A stretch of DNA of 64,000 nt from positions 1,364,001 to 1,428,000 of the forward strand of contig NZ_QUOV01000001.1 of NCBI RefSeq assembly GCF_003390395.1, written 5' to 3'. A program made the position numbers and the translations under genes. Each line of letters begins with the position of its first letter. Within the stretch, counting starts at the first letter, position 1. Positions 35,173 through 44,496 of this stretch are shown piece after piece. This DNA is from Thalassotalea euphylliae. GTDB lineage: Bacteria > Pseudomonadota > Gammaproteobacteria > Enterobacterales > Alteromonadaceae. Under the pieces are notes generated by a model, which saw only the letters and a program-made list of their open reading frames with translations, was not told the DNA's origin and ran no database searches.

Positions 35173-35237
35173 GCGTCATTGCTAGCTTAACGATTGAATT
35201 TAGATATTCATGTACCAGCTAAAACGGAGCAATAGCA

Positions 35238-36365
35238 ATGAAGCAATTTATCATTAAAGTGTTAGTACCTATCACTTTAGTATTTACAAGTATCAATGCC
35301 CAAAGCAGCGAAACAGAGTCCACACCAGCAGTGCTTATGGTACTCAGTAGTTATGGTGAAAAAGGGGATGATGGTCAGTTAGTCAAACCAGGCTATGAAT
35401 TTGATGAAATGAGTAAATCTTATTTGGTATTCAAAGCCGCTGGTGTTGCGGTCACTTTTGCTTCACCAAATGGCGGCGAGCCAATCGCTGATAAGTTTGA
35501 TAAGAACAAAACTTATAACCAGGCGTTTCTCAATGATAAACAGGCTGTTGATTCGCTAGCTTCAACACTTAAATTATCGCAAGTTGAACCAGCGAAGTTC
35601 GATGCGGTTTACGTGGTTGGAGGCAAAGGGCCAATGTTTGACTTAGCAACTAATTCAGCTGTTAAAGACATTATTCGTCAGGTTTACGAAAACAAAGGCA
35701 TTGTCGGGGCTGTTTGTCATGGTCCAGCAGCTTTGCTCGATGTAAAGCTTAGCAATGGTGACTTGCTGATTGCTGATAAACGCGTGTCAGCGTTTACCAA
35801 TGAAGAGGAAAATGCCTTTACGAAAAAGTGGCAGCTTCCATTTATGCTTGCAGATAAACTGGCGGAAAATGGCGCGAATTATCAACAAGACGGTTTAATG
35901 CTTAATCAGGTCAGTGTTGATGGTCGATTGATTACGGGGCAAAACCCATTTTCTACCACAGACGCGGCGAAAGCCGTGGTTGTAAAACTGGGCTTGCCTG
36001 TACCGCAGCACATTGATTTTAAAGATGACCGCACGATAAAACTGGCTGAAGCATTTTTTAATAACCGTGAAGCCGCGGAGCAAGAGTTCATTGCCAACGG
36101 TGAACGATATGATGCCATGCTATTGGCGATGTTAGGGCTATACCAAGCCAAGCACGCCACTCGTCAAATCGAGCTTGATATTGGAATAACGCTCATGGAA
36201 TTGGTGCAGGCGAAAGTGAACCACCCAATGCTAGATACAGCAATAGCCAAAGCCTACCTTGATAAAAGCGATACACAAACGGCGGTGAAACTGCTGCAAA
36301 CATCAAAAGCGAAGTTCCCTGATAACGAACAAATAGCAAGCCTATTGCTAACGCTGAGCGAATAA
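35238..36365 (+). CDS. Exported DJ-1/PfpI-family protein with helical C-terminal extension
   Basis: A 375-residue protein with a Sec signal peptide (residues 1-23). The DJ-1/PfpI glutamine amidotransferase-like domain spans residues 30-255: the nucleophile elbow GAVCHGPAALL gives Cys160-His161, and PGYEFDE near residue 52 supplies a likely acidic partner. Relatives act as glyoxalase III or deglycase-like enzymes. Residues 260-375 form an all-helical, TPR-like extension (IAKAYLDKSDTQTAVKLLQT) not usual in the family. A good ribosome site precedes the ATG. It is followed after 12 bases by an anchored hydrolase gene, then by a two-component system. Periplasmic location is inferred from the signal peptide. 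Confidence 0.87.
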   Translation: MKQFIIKVLVPITLVFTSINAQSSETESTPAVLMVLSSYGEKGDDGQLVKPGYEFDEMSKSYLVFKAAGVAVTFASPNGGEPIADKFDKNKTYNQAFLNDKQAVDSLASTLKLSQVEPAKFDAVYVVGGKGPMFDLATNSAVKDIIRQVYENKGIVGAVCHGPAALLDVKLSNGDLLIADKRVSAFTNEEENAFTKKWQLPFMLADKLAENGANYQQDGLMLNQVSVDGRLITGQNPFSTTDAAKAVVVKLGLPVPQHIDFKDDRTIKLAEAFFNNREAAEQEFIANGERYDAMLLAMLGLYQAKHATRQIELDIGITLMELVQAKVNHPMLDTAIAKAYLDKSDTQTAVKLLQTSKAKFPDNEQIASLLLTLSE

Positions 36366-36377
36366 GGTCAAGGAGCA

Positions 36378-37334
36378 ATGAGTGTGCTTAATCAAATTAA
36401 ACAGAAACTTAGCGGTATCAAGTGGGGGAAGGCTATGATCAGTATAGTTGGTATTGTCGCGGTATTGGGTGGCGTATGGTATGCGATTTGGGGCTTGCAT
36501 CCGTATCAAGTTGACCAGCAAGAAATACAAGCATCTTATACATATCAAAGTATTGCTGATAGGCCAATGAATATGCAGCTTGAACAGTTAACTGCAACGA
36601 CCTTTGCTTTTACTTATCAAAGCTTTGATGGCGCTATTGTTAATGGTCGAATGGCTTACCCTGATACCTATACTAAAGCTCATTCAATGCCGGTGATGCT
36701 GGGCGTGCACGCCATGGGGCGCAGTGAAAATCGCTGGTGGATGGATAGCTTCAAAGAGCGCCCAACACTTGAGCAAACCGATAAGCTAGCCAAGCAGGCG
36801 TTGGCCAACGGTTATGCCGTCATCGCCATTGATAGTCGCAACCATGGCAAACGCAAAAACCTTGACTACAACATTATTGAGGTGATGCGTGACTTACATT
36901 GGTGGGGCAAGCGCGAGCCATATGAGCAAATGGTTATCGACACGGTTAAAGACTACAGAGTCTTACTGGATTGGGTGGAAAAACAAGCGCAATTTGACCA
37001 AGCCAATACCACGGTTGCAGGCTATAGCATGGGCGGCCAAGTATCCATATTACTTGCTGGCGTTGATGAACGAATTGAACGGGTGCTATCTATTGTGCCG
37101 CCTTACCTCGATGATAAAGTGGCGATAGTCGCACCAAAAAACTTTACCCATAATTTGGCGCATCTTGATAAATTATGGCTGGTTTCAGCCAATGATGATG
37201 AGCATGCTAGCGAGTCTGAGAACGCCGCGCTTTATGCCAACATTACGACAGCCAATAAGAAACATGTGCAGTTTGATGGCGGTCATGTGTTACCTCAGGG
37301 CTACTATCAGCAGCTAGAAAACTGGTATCAGTAA
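36378..37334 (+). CDS. Membrane-anchored alpha/beta hydrolase
   Basis: A 318-residue protein with one N-terminal membrane segment (residues 19-40) and an alpha/beta-hydrolase domain in the periplasm. The nucleophile elbow is GYSMGG (215-220, Ser217). A DSRNHGKRK segment near 152 follows strand 4, and the C-terminal GGHVLPQG supplies the likely catalytic His. The fold resembles S9-type peptidases or dienelactone hydrolases; the substrate is unknown. AAGGAG lies 3 bases before the ATG, and the gene starts 12 bases after the DJ-1-family gene, so they form an operon. Confidence 0.85.
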   Translation: MSVLNQIKQKLSGIKWGKAMISIVGIVAVLGGVWYAIWGLHPYQVDQQEIQASYTYQSIADRPMNMQLEQLTATTFAFTYQSFDGAIVNGRMAYPDTYTKAHSMPVMLGVHAMGRSENRWWMDSFKERPTLEQTDKLAKQALANGYAVIAIDSRNHGKRKNLDYNIIEVMRDLHWWGKREPYEQMVIDTVKDYRVLLDWVEKQAQFDQANTTVAGYSMGGQVSILLAGVDERIERVLSIVPPYLDDKVAIVAPKNFTHNLAHLDKLWLVSANDDEHASESENAALYANITTANKKHVQFDGGHVLPQGYYQQLENWYQ

Positions 37335-37564
37335 GCTAACTTTTTTATGTAAATCTTTGTTTATTTGGCCTTTATTGTGTTGTGTTAGGCGATAAATTAG
37401 CTGTATTTTGACTGCGAAGATTCAGCTTCAACGAGAAGTAGCAAGCGACTAAAGGTTTACAATTAAAGTTATGATGTTAAATATTAGCGTCGATAGCTAA
37501 GCATATGATAGTGCTATGATTAGCGCTTGATTACTCAAATCATAAGCCATTTAAGGATAACTAA

Positions 37565-38275
37565 TTGACAGCTAAAGCATTGCAAGTAAAACCTTTAAAA
37601 GTGCTTATTGTTGAAGATAATTTGGCAATTAGTCGCAATATCGCTAACTTTTTTGAAAAGCATCAGGTGATACTCGATTTTGCTTACGATGGTGAACAAG
37701 CATGTGAGCTGGCGTTTAGCCATTATTTCGACTGTATTGTGCTTGATATCGCATTGCCTAAATTAGATGGTTTAGCGGTGTGCCAATTGCTTCGAGCAAA
37801 GGCAGAGCGTCATATTCCTATCATTATGCTAACGGCACGCGATACTCTTGATGACAAACTAACTGGCTTTGCGCAAGGTGCAGATGACTATCTTTCCAAG
37901 CCATTTGCACTAGAGGAATTATTGGTTAGGTGCCAAGCCTTAGCTGCTCGTAATCAAAGTCAGCAGCGAAAACAGCTTGAACTCGGTGAAGGAAGCCAGC
38001 ACTTAGTGCTTGATCTAAGCACTAAACAAGTGATGCGAAATCAACAAGAAATCCACTTACAGCCAATTCCATACACAATTTTGCAGTTATTGATGGAAGC
38101 TCACCCGAGGGCGCTTACTCGCAGCGAGCTATGCCAAAAGTTGTGGGGTGATGCACCGACAGAGTCAGACGCATTGCGATCTCATTTTTATCAACTAAGA
38201 AAAGCGCTAGATAAGCCATTTGATATACCAATCGTTAAAACTATCCACGGTGTTGGTTTTGGTTTAGCGCTTTAA
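37565..38275 (+). CDS. OmpR/PhoB-family response regulator
   Basis: A 236-residue regulator. The receiver domain spans residues 11-125, with acidic pocket ED (17-18), phosphoacceptor Asp61 (VLDIALPKLDG) and Lys in DDYLSKPFAL. The C-terminal winged helix spans residues 140-235 (RSHFYQLRKALDKPFDIPIVKTIHGVGFGL read in parts). The start is TTG at 37565 with GGATAA upstream. It pairs with the kinase gene 94 bases downstream. Direct-repeat boxes at 35155 and 43230 are candidate targets. Confidence 0.92.
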   Translation: MTAKALQVKPLKVLIVEDNLAISRNIANFFEKHQVILDFAYDGEQACELAFSHYFDCIVLDIALPKLDGLAVCQLLRAKAERHIPIIMLTARDTLDDKLTGFAQGADDYLSKPFALEELLVRCQALAARNQSQQRKQLELGEGSQHLVLDLSTKQVMRNQQEIHLQPIPYTILQLLMEAHPRALTRSELCQKLWGDAPTESDALRSHFYQLRKALDKPFDIPIVKTIHGVGFGLAL

Positions 38276-38369
38276 CTTTTTAATTCTCTAGCTTATCAGC
38301 TTTGCAACTGCATTGCTCATTAGGCTCATTCACTTTATTAGCCAAAATTAGCACATAAGGATCGTTAAC

Positions 38370-39614
38370 ATGTTTTCTCAAATACGAAGTCGTATTTTGG
38401 CTTATTTTATTGGCTTAGTATTGCTGATTAGCGTGTTATTTGGTGCCCTAAGTTTTTTGTTTACTTATTATGTTGAAGACAGCTTATTTGTGAGCTTGCT
38501 TGAACAAGAAAAAGTGTTGGTTGAGGCACAAATTAGCGCGGGTCAGCCAATTCAACCGCAGCTAAATTTCGTCCGTTATTATCCATCAGCTCAGCAATTA
38601 CCAACAGCCATCTCAGATGTGCTTAAGGATGAACCTGAACGCATTGAATTTTCTGGTGTAAAACAAAACAACAAAGCGCACTACCACTTAGTTAGATTAG
38701 GTGACGGGTTTTTAGTGGCAGAAGTAAGTGACTATTTAGTTGTGCGCAATATCAAAGGTGGTATGGCAAAAACACATGCGGTATTTATTGGTATGCTGAT
38801 TATTGTAGCTTTGTGGCTTGCTTGGTCATTTGCAAAGCGTTTGATTAAGCCAATTGAACAACTTAATGCAGTGCTAATACAGGTTAAAGGTGATGAATTG
38901 CCAAACGGCTTTGCTAAGCAGTTTCACCAGGATGAAATTGGTTTGTTTGCCAAAGAACTAGAACGAGCAATTGATCGAGTTCGCGCATTTATCGCCCGCG
39001 AGCAGCATTTTACTCGTGATATTTCACATGAACTGCGCACACCATTGGCGATCACTCAAGGTGCCATCACCTTACTTAACGACACTTCCCTGACCAAAGA
39101 ACAGCTCCCATTAGTTGAACGCATCACATCAGCGCAGCAGCAAATGCAATTATGCATTGAAGGTTTATTAGCCTTGGCACGGGAAGGAGAGACAAAGCAC
39201 GAGCCCTTACCATTACTTGCTGTTATTGAAGCGGCCATTGTCGAACATCATCAGCTGATTGAAGATAAAGCCATCGAACTAGAAGTTAATGTCTCAAATA
39301 CTGCCACAGTAACCGCCAACCCACAGGCGTTACGCATCGTTATCGGTAACCTTATCGCTAACGCCTTTAGTCATACCGAACAAGGTAAGATTGATATTGA
39401 CTGGCAGTCGCCGCGTCTAATTATCAGCAATACTAGCGAAAGTATTGCGCAAGATATTTTACCCAATGTGTTTGAGAGCGGTACAAAAGGTAACCAAAGC
39501 CAAGGTTTGGGCATTGGTCTATCATTGGCTAAACGATTATGTGATCAGCAAGCGATAGGAATTGCATTAGCATCTGATAATCATGGCACAACAGCTACGC
39601 TAACATTTGCGTAA
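38370..39614 (+). CDS. Sensor histidine kinase
   Basis: A 414-residue inner-membrane kinase. TM1 is at residues 12-33 and TM2 at 135-153, enclosing a small periplasmic sensor of about 100 residues. A HAMP-like linker follows (LIKPIEQLNAVL). The H-box FTRDISHELRTPLAI has His220. The ATP-binding domain has an N-box with NLIANAFSHTE and a G-box GLGIGLSLAKRL. AAGGA precedes the ATG. It is the partner of the regulator at 37565-38275. The signal is unknown; the exported DJ-1-family enzyme and hydrolase just upstream suggest an envelope or electrophile stress. Confidence 0.92.
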   Translation: MFSQIRSRILAYFIGLVLLISVLFGALSFLFTYYVEDSLFVSLLEQEKVLVEAQISAGQPIQPQLNFVRYYPSAQQLPTAISDVLKDEPERIEFSGVKQNNKAHYHLVRLGDGFLVAEVSDYLVVRNIKGGMAKTHAVFIGMLIIVALWLAWSFAKRLIKPIEQLNAVLIQVKGDELPNGFAKQFHQDEIGLFAKELERAIDRVRAFIAREQHFTRDISHELRTPLAITQGAITLLNDTSLTKEQLPLVERITSAQQQMQLCIEGLLALAREGETKHEPLPLLAVIEAAIVEHHQLIEDKAIELEVNVSNTATVTANPQALRIVIGNLIANAFSHTEQGKIDIDWQSPRLIISNTSESIAQDILPNVFESGTKGNQSQGLGIGLSLAKRLCDQQAIGIALASDNHGTTATLTFA

Positions 39615-39658
39615 TTGCTTTTTTAGTTTTCCTTTTTAGTTTTCTTTATCTCAACTAA

Positions 39659-41617
39659 CTACACCTTAAATTTCTGAACTAACGCATTCAAATCTGCCGA
39701 AAGCGTGTTGAGGTCCTGCGAGTTTTCGCCAGCTTGCGACGAAATCACCGCGACTTCATCGGCTGCCATCTTAATTTCTACAACGTTTCGGCTGATATCT
39801 TCTGCCACCACTTGCTGCTCTTCTGCCGCGGCTGCTATTTGCGTGTTCATTTCACTGATGGCATCAACCGAGCCAGTAATACTATCAAAAGAGGTTTTAG
39901 CCTCTTGTGTAAATTCGATTGTTTGCTGTGATTTATCAACGCTGATTTCCATATCATTCGACACGCTTTGCGTCATATTTCTTAATTTGCCCAGCTGATG
40001 AGCGATTTCTTCGGTGGACTCGTGGGTGCGTTGTGATAGCGCACGGACTTCGTCGGCGACCACAGCAAAACCACGCCCTTGCTCGCCCGCACGTGCGGCT
40101 TCAATGGCTGCATTTAATGCCAATAGGTTGGTTTGCTCGGCAATGCCGCGAATCACGTCTAATATCGAAGTGATGTTTTCACTTTCTACATCGAGATGGC
40201 GAATGCTATCAGCGGATTTTTGCGTTAGCTCGCCGAGTGCTTGTACGCTCACAACCGCTTGTTCAATAAGCTGTTGACCTGATTCTGCTGAGTCTTTTGT
40301 GGCATTTGCAGAATCGGCTGCACTTACACAATTGCTGGCCACTTCATTTGCAGTTGCTGCCATTTCATTGATGGCTGTTGCAGATTGGTCAAGGGCTTCC
40401 AGTTGTTGCTTGATCGACGCATCTAAATTGCTCGATAACGCTGATGTTTGGTCGGCAGACTGGTTCACATTCTCGCTGCTTTGATTAATTTCTTTAATTA
40501 ACTGGGCAATTGAGCCTAAGAAGCGGTTAAAGCTTTCTGACAGTTTACCTGTTTCGTCATTGGTTTTGATGTGCAAACGTTTGGTAAGGTCACCACCACC
40601 TTGTGCTATCTCTTCAAGCCCTTCGGTAACGGTAACAATAGGCTTTGAAATAAGCCTTGCTAGGTAGACACCTAAAATTGCAAATATCACGAGTAACACT
40701 GCGCTAATAATGACGATAAGTACTGCCATGCTATATGCAGATGCGAGTACTTCGGAGCTTTCCATCATGCTAACGTATTTCCAGCCCATTTGGGGCGAGG
40801 TGTAGATATTGGCAAGGTAGGTTTCGTCGTATATTTCAAGTTCGACTACGCCATTGCTCTGCTGAGCAATTTCGGAGAAAACGCCGTTTTCAATTTCGGC
40901 GAGTTGTTTAAAGTTATGATCTGGGTACTTGGCATCGACTAGCACATTGCCACTATCTTCTATCACCATCAAATAACCGGACTCGCCAATCCTAATTTTC
41001 TTCGCCATTTGAGTAAGTTCTTTAAGCGACACATCCATGCCTGCAACGCCAACTAACTGCCCATTGTTGGTGATGGTTCTAACGGTAGAAACGATCACTG
41101 CGTCGTCTGGTTCCCAGTAATAGGCATTTGTACGCACCGCTTCACCTTTTCCTTGTAAACCACGTTGGTACCATGGTCGAGGGCGAGGATCATAGTTAGC
41201 GCTGATGCTGCCAATTGGCCATTGCAGGTAGCCACCAGCTTGATTACCAAGATAGATGTATGAGATCCCTTCGTGGCTTGCGCCAAAGCTGTCAAAGTCG
41301 GCAAATATTTGTTGCTCTAATTCACTATTTTGGCGAGGAGTCATCTCGGTTGATTGCGTATTTTCAAGATAACGGGCGATATCTTGGCTCGCATTTTTAA
41401 CGAATTGATTTTCTGTTATGTAGATAACGTTCTTGGCTATTTCTTTAAAAAACAATTCAACAGCATGATCAACTTGCTTTACTTCGCGGGTATTATTCAC
41501 TTCAAAGTCTATATAAGCCTGATCAATTATTTTATTGATCATTAATACCGAAATGGTGAATAAAGGAAGTGTAATGGTTGCGATAAATGCTGAGATAAGT
41601 TTTTGTGAAATGGTCAT
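39659..41617 (-). CDS. Methyl-accepting chemotaxis protein with periplasmic Cache sensor
   Basis: A 652-residue chemoreceptor. TM1 is at residues 8-28. A periplasmic dCache-type sensor follows (about 40-280; [20 protein letters not shown] in the ligand region, then [20 protein letters not shown]). TM2 is near 295-320, and the HAMP domain comes next ([20 protein letters not shown]). The signalling tip has the conserved hairpin [24 protein letters not shown] precedes the ATG. No other chemotaxis gene is nearby, so it feeds a system encoded elsewhere. The ligand is probably a small organic molecule such as an amino acid, inferred from dCache relatives. Confidence 0.94.
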   Translation of the reverse strand: MTISQKLISAFIATITLPLFTISVLMINKIIDQAYIDFEVNNTREVKQVDHAVELFFKEIAKNVIYITENQFVKNASQDIARYLENTQSTEMTPRQNSELEQQIFADFDSFGASHEGISYIYLGNQAGGYLQWPIGSISANYDPRPRPWYQRGLQGKGEAVRTNAYYWEPDDAVIVSTVRTITNNGQLVGVAGMDVSLKELTQMAKKIRIGESGYLMVIEDSGNVLVDAKYPDHNFKQLAEIENGVFSEIAQQSNGVVELEIYDETYLANIYTSPQMGWKYVSMMESSEVLASAYSMAVLIVIISAVLLVIFAILGVYLARLISKPIVTVTEGLEEIAQGGGDLTKRLHIKTNDETGKLSESFNRFLGSIAQLIKEINQSSENVNQSADQTSALSSNLDASIKQQLEALDQSATAINEMAATANEVASNCVSAADSANATKDSAESGQQLIEQAVVSVQALGELTQKSADSIRHLDVESENITSILDVIRGIAEQTNLLALNAAIEAARAGEQGRGFAVVADEVRALSQRTHESTEEIAHQLGKLRNMTQSVSNDMEISVDKSQQTIEFTQEAKTSFDSITGSVDAISEMNTQIAAAAEEQQVVAEDISRNVVEIKMAADEVAVISSQAGENSQDLNTLSADLNALVQKFKV

Positions 41618-41879
41618 TTATTTACCTTAACAACGGTGGCCTACTAATAAAATTAGTAAGCTTTTGCTGATAGTCAAACAAATGCCGAAAGGAATTGTAC
41701 CTCCTAGGTGATAACACTTGCTGTCATGAAGCTACTTTATGTTTGAGGAATAGAAAGCTCAGTAAGAGGAATAGAAATTTCTGTATGAAGCATAGCTAGC
41801 AAAATGAAAGCTGCGACGCTAAGAGGAAAAGTTGATGCACTAGCTAAGGGAAACAGAAAGGGCGGGTTAGAATATAGAA

Positions 41880-41904
41880 AAGGCTTTGAATTAAACAAAG
41901 CCTT
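41880..41904 (-). terminator. Minus-strand terminator after the outer-membrane protein gene
   Basis: On the minus strand AAGGCTTTG and CAAAGCCTT flank a 7-base loop and are followed by a T-rich tract. It lies 90 bases past the stop of the gene at 41994-43118. The rest of the 41618-41993 gap shows no gene. Confidence 0.7.
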
Positions 41905-41993
41905 ATCAGCAGTACCAATTGAATTACCGCAAGTATAGATAGGTTTCTCACGTGTACGGTTGAGCTAACAGATACACTAAGAAAACCAAGTGA

Positions 41994-43118
41994 CTAGAAG
42001 TAGTAGCCGATATTGATATTTAGGCGTGAACGCCATCTTTCAGGACCTTGTTCAATACCTACACCTGGGCCACCGACAAACCACATATTTTTACCGGCAA
42101 TCCAATCTACGTAGGTATATAAACCGCCTTTAGCAATTGCACAGCCGGTAACGTTTTGAATCGATTCAGCCAAGCCAGAACGATCATTCGGGTCAATCAA
42201 GGTCACTTCGTTGTAGCAAGTAATGCTATCGACAAGATCATTGTTGTAGGTAAACGTTTTGGCAATGTTTAAATTACTGAGTGTTGCTTTAGCGGCAATA
42301 TCAAAAGGAAACTCAAACGCTGAAAGGGCAATTCTATGATCTGCTGTACCTAAGCTTTCTTCAGTATCATAGTCGTATTGCATTAGCTGGCCGCTAACTT
42401 TCCAACTGCCAAAGGTGCCAACATAATGCGCGCCTGCCGCCCAGTGGTCGCCTTTGTCTTGCGACTGGCTATTGATAAATTTGCCTAATTGGGCAGATGC
42501 TCCCACTGTGTGGTTACCCAGTTGATATTGAATGCGACCGTTAACTTGGCCATCTTCGCGGTTAGCTCTTTCGTCAGTACTAGCAATATCAAACGAGTAA
42601 CGACTGTATCTTGCGCCATCATCATACTCAGCATTAAAGAAGTAGGCTAAATCAGCATTCCAGCCATCACCTTTGGTTTGCCATTTTACACCCGTGTCGT
42701 AATCATCTTCCAAGCCAACATAGTAAGCACCAGTAAACCAGAAACTGTTTGAGGCGTATGGTGCGATACCAAAGGGCACTTGCGTAACACCAGCAATAAC
42801 TGTGTTGTTTTCATCTACTTTGTAGCCAACTTCAGCATGATGAATGGCGTCAAAGTCTTGATACCAACGAAATTGAGCATCAAGATACCATTTGTCTTGG
42901 CTGACATCGGCGTCGATTCGAAACAGCTCAATTTCAAATTTACCGTTAGAGTCATTGTCATAGTCCCGCCAGCCGTAATTTAGGCGAACAGCGCCGCCAA
43001 TGTTAACTTCTGGTGAAGCACTCGCAGCTTGTGCGTATGTAGGCATAAAATAATGAGTTGAAGTGGTAATCAGTGCTATGGCTAGGGCTAATTTTCTGGG
43101 TTTTACAGTGTGAAGCAT
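41994..43118 (-). CDS. Outer-membrane beta-barrel (porin-like) protein
   Basis: A 374-residue protein with a signal peptide (residues 1-32, ending YAQA) and alternating beta-strand composition throughout (for example GAVRLNYGWRDYD, KWYLDAQFRWYQDF, HTVGASAQLGKF). It ends SRLNINIGYYF with a C-terminal Phe, the usual outer-membrane insertion signal. No pore-specific family is recognised with certainty; it resembles marine proteobacterial porins. It is divergent from the second RND operon. A direct-repeat box at 43230-43247 is oriented toward it, and a terminator follows its stop. Confidence 0.82.
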   Translation of the reverse strand: MLHTVKPRKLALAIALITTSTHYFMPTYAQAASASPEVNIGGAVRLNYGWRDYDNDSNGKFEIELFRIDADVSQDKWYLDAQFRWYQDFDAIHHAEVGYKVDENNTVIAGVTQVPFGIAPYASNSFWFTGAYYVGLEDDYDTGVKWQTKGDGWNADLAYFFNAEYDDGARYSRYSFDIASTDERANREDGQVNGRIQYQLGNHTVGASAQLGKFINSQSQDKGDHWAAGAHYVGTFGSWKVSGQLMQYDYDTEESLGTADHRIALSAFEFPFDIAAKATLSNLNIAKTFTYNNDLVDSITCYNEVTLIDPNDRSGLAESIQNVTGCAIAKGGLYTYVDWIAGKNMWFVGGPGVGIEQGPERWRSRLNINIGYYF

Positions 43119-43229
43119 GTTTTCGACTTTTTTTGGACGTGTTAGCTCGTATTCTAGCTAAGCTATAGATAAGTGCATAGCAAATCGGCAATTTATTCGA
43201 TTAATTGTGATTTAACGCAATCAGCTTAT

Positions 43230-43247
43230 GTAAAGAAAACGTAAAGA
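43230..43247 (-). promoter_or_regulatory. OmpR/PhoB-type direct-repeat box between porin-like and RND genes
   Basis: Read on the minus strand the box contains CTTTAC-GTTTT-CTTTAC, an 11-bp-period repeat that matches the 35155-35172 box at 15 of 18 positions. It is 112 bases before the porin-like start. On the plus strand it also fits GTAAA-N6-GTAAA, a CpxR-like pattern. Confidence 0.45.
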
Positions 43248-43332
43248 ATATACCCGCATATTACAAATAGTATGTGGATCTTTTACTCTATTAACGTATT
43301 TAATAATAATTATCATTTAAAGGTTGGTTACT

Positions 43333-44496
43333 TTGATAGCTAAACACACAAAGATCGCGACATTACTGCTGCTAACTGTTTTGGGCTGTATTAGCTCTAT
43401 GACAAAAGCAATCGCTGAGCAACAAAACGGGCAAGCCGCGCCGACTAAGGTAGATGTGCTAAAGGCTGAGGAGCAAGCGTTGCGACAAACCTTATCACTT
43501 ACCGGCACAGTTGAAGCGCGCCAGCATGCACAACTGGCAACTTTAGAGGCGGGCGTTGTTGCTGCTATGCTAGTTGAAGCGGGCGACTATGTCGCCAAAG
43601 GTGACCCTTTGCTGGTGCTTGATGACAAACTCGCTGCGCTAACTTTGGCACAGCGCGAGGCGTCGCTTGCTGCTGCTCACGCTGCGTTAATTGAAGCACA
43701 GCGCCTGTATGAAGAAGTGGTGACACTTTCGAAAAAGCAACTTGTTGCTGAAACCTTGATGGCGGAACGAGAGTCTGGAGTTGCTATTGCTAATGCTGAA
43801 TTTAAGCGAGTACAGGCTGAAGTTGCACAGCAGCAAGAAGTTGTTAATCGCCATCGTTTGTATGCACCGTTTGACGGTGTGATTAGTGAACGCCATGTTG
43901 ACCTCGGTGAATGGATTACCCAGCAGCGCCCCGCATTCACTTTAGTTGAGCAAGCAAAGCTCAGGCTTAAACTGGCCATTCCACAAGAGTATTTTAGCCA
44001 GCTATCGAGCGCTAACCTTACTAACCGTGAAAACAGTGTAAATGGCCAAATAATTGGGGTTGAAGTGAGCCCTGATGCAGCGCCAACCAATATCGCAAAC
44101 CCTCCGATAAGCGCTACCTTAAGCCGTATTGTCAGTGATGCTAGTAATACCAGTCGTACGATCACTGGCTATGTTGATTTGCCGCAGGCTGAAAATTTGG
44201 TTGCTGGCATGTCAGCGCGCGCTGACATTATTTTACCTAGTACGCGAGATCAGCTTAGTCGTTTAATTTGGCTGCCGAAAACGGCAATAAAACAGCATCC
44301 TGACGGTGGTCGTAGCGTATTTACCGTTGAGCAGAATCGCGCCAAACGTCACCTTGTCAAAGTGGTTGAGACACAAGGAGAGCAAGTCGCTGTAACTGGC
44401 GCACCTAGCAATAGTGATTTTGTGGTCACTGGAGTTGCCTTGTTAAAAGATGGCGCGTTATTGGCTGTTAATCGCATCAAAGGAGCGAAGCAATGA
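43333..44496 (+). CDS. RND efflux periplasmic adaptor (second pump)
   Basis: A membrane-fusion protein of about 387 residues. The N-terminus has a lipobox-like TVLGC after a hydrophobic stretch, so it is probably a lipoprotein. A lipoyl half (QLATLEAGVVAAMLVEAGDY), a helical hairpin (residues 95-160) and the second lipoyl half (YAPFDGVISERHVDLGEWIT) follow, then beta-barrel parts. The frame opens with TTG at 43324, but AAAGG is better spaced for the TTG at 43333; both are non-ATG. Its stop overlaps the ATG of the pump gene (ATGA), so the two are coupled. Confidence 0.88.
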   Translation: MIAKHTKIATLLLLTVLGCISSMTKAIAEQQNGQAAPTKVDVLKAEEQALRQTLSLTGTVEARQHAQLATLEAGVVAAMLVEAGDYVAKGDPLLVLDDKLAALTLAQREASLAAAHAALIEAQRLYEEVVTLSKKQLVAETLMAERESGVAIANAEFKRVQAEVAQQQEVVNRHRLYAPFDGVISERHVDLGEWITQQRPAFTLVEQAKLRLKLAIPQEYFSQLSSANLTNRENSVNGQIIGVEVSPDAAPTNIANPPISATLSRIVSDASNTSRTITGYVDLPQAENLVAGMSARADIILPSTRDQLSRLIWLPKTAIKQHPDGGRSVFTVEQNRAKRHLVKVVETQGEQVAVTGAPSNSDFVVTGVALLKDGALLAVNRIKGAKQ

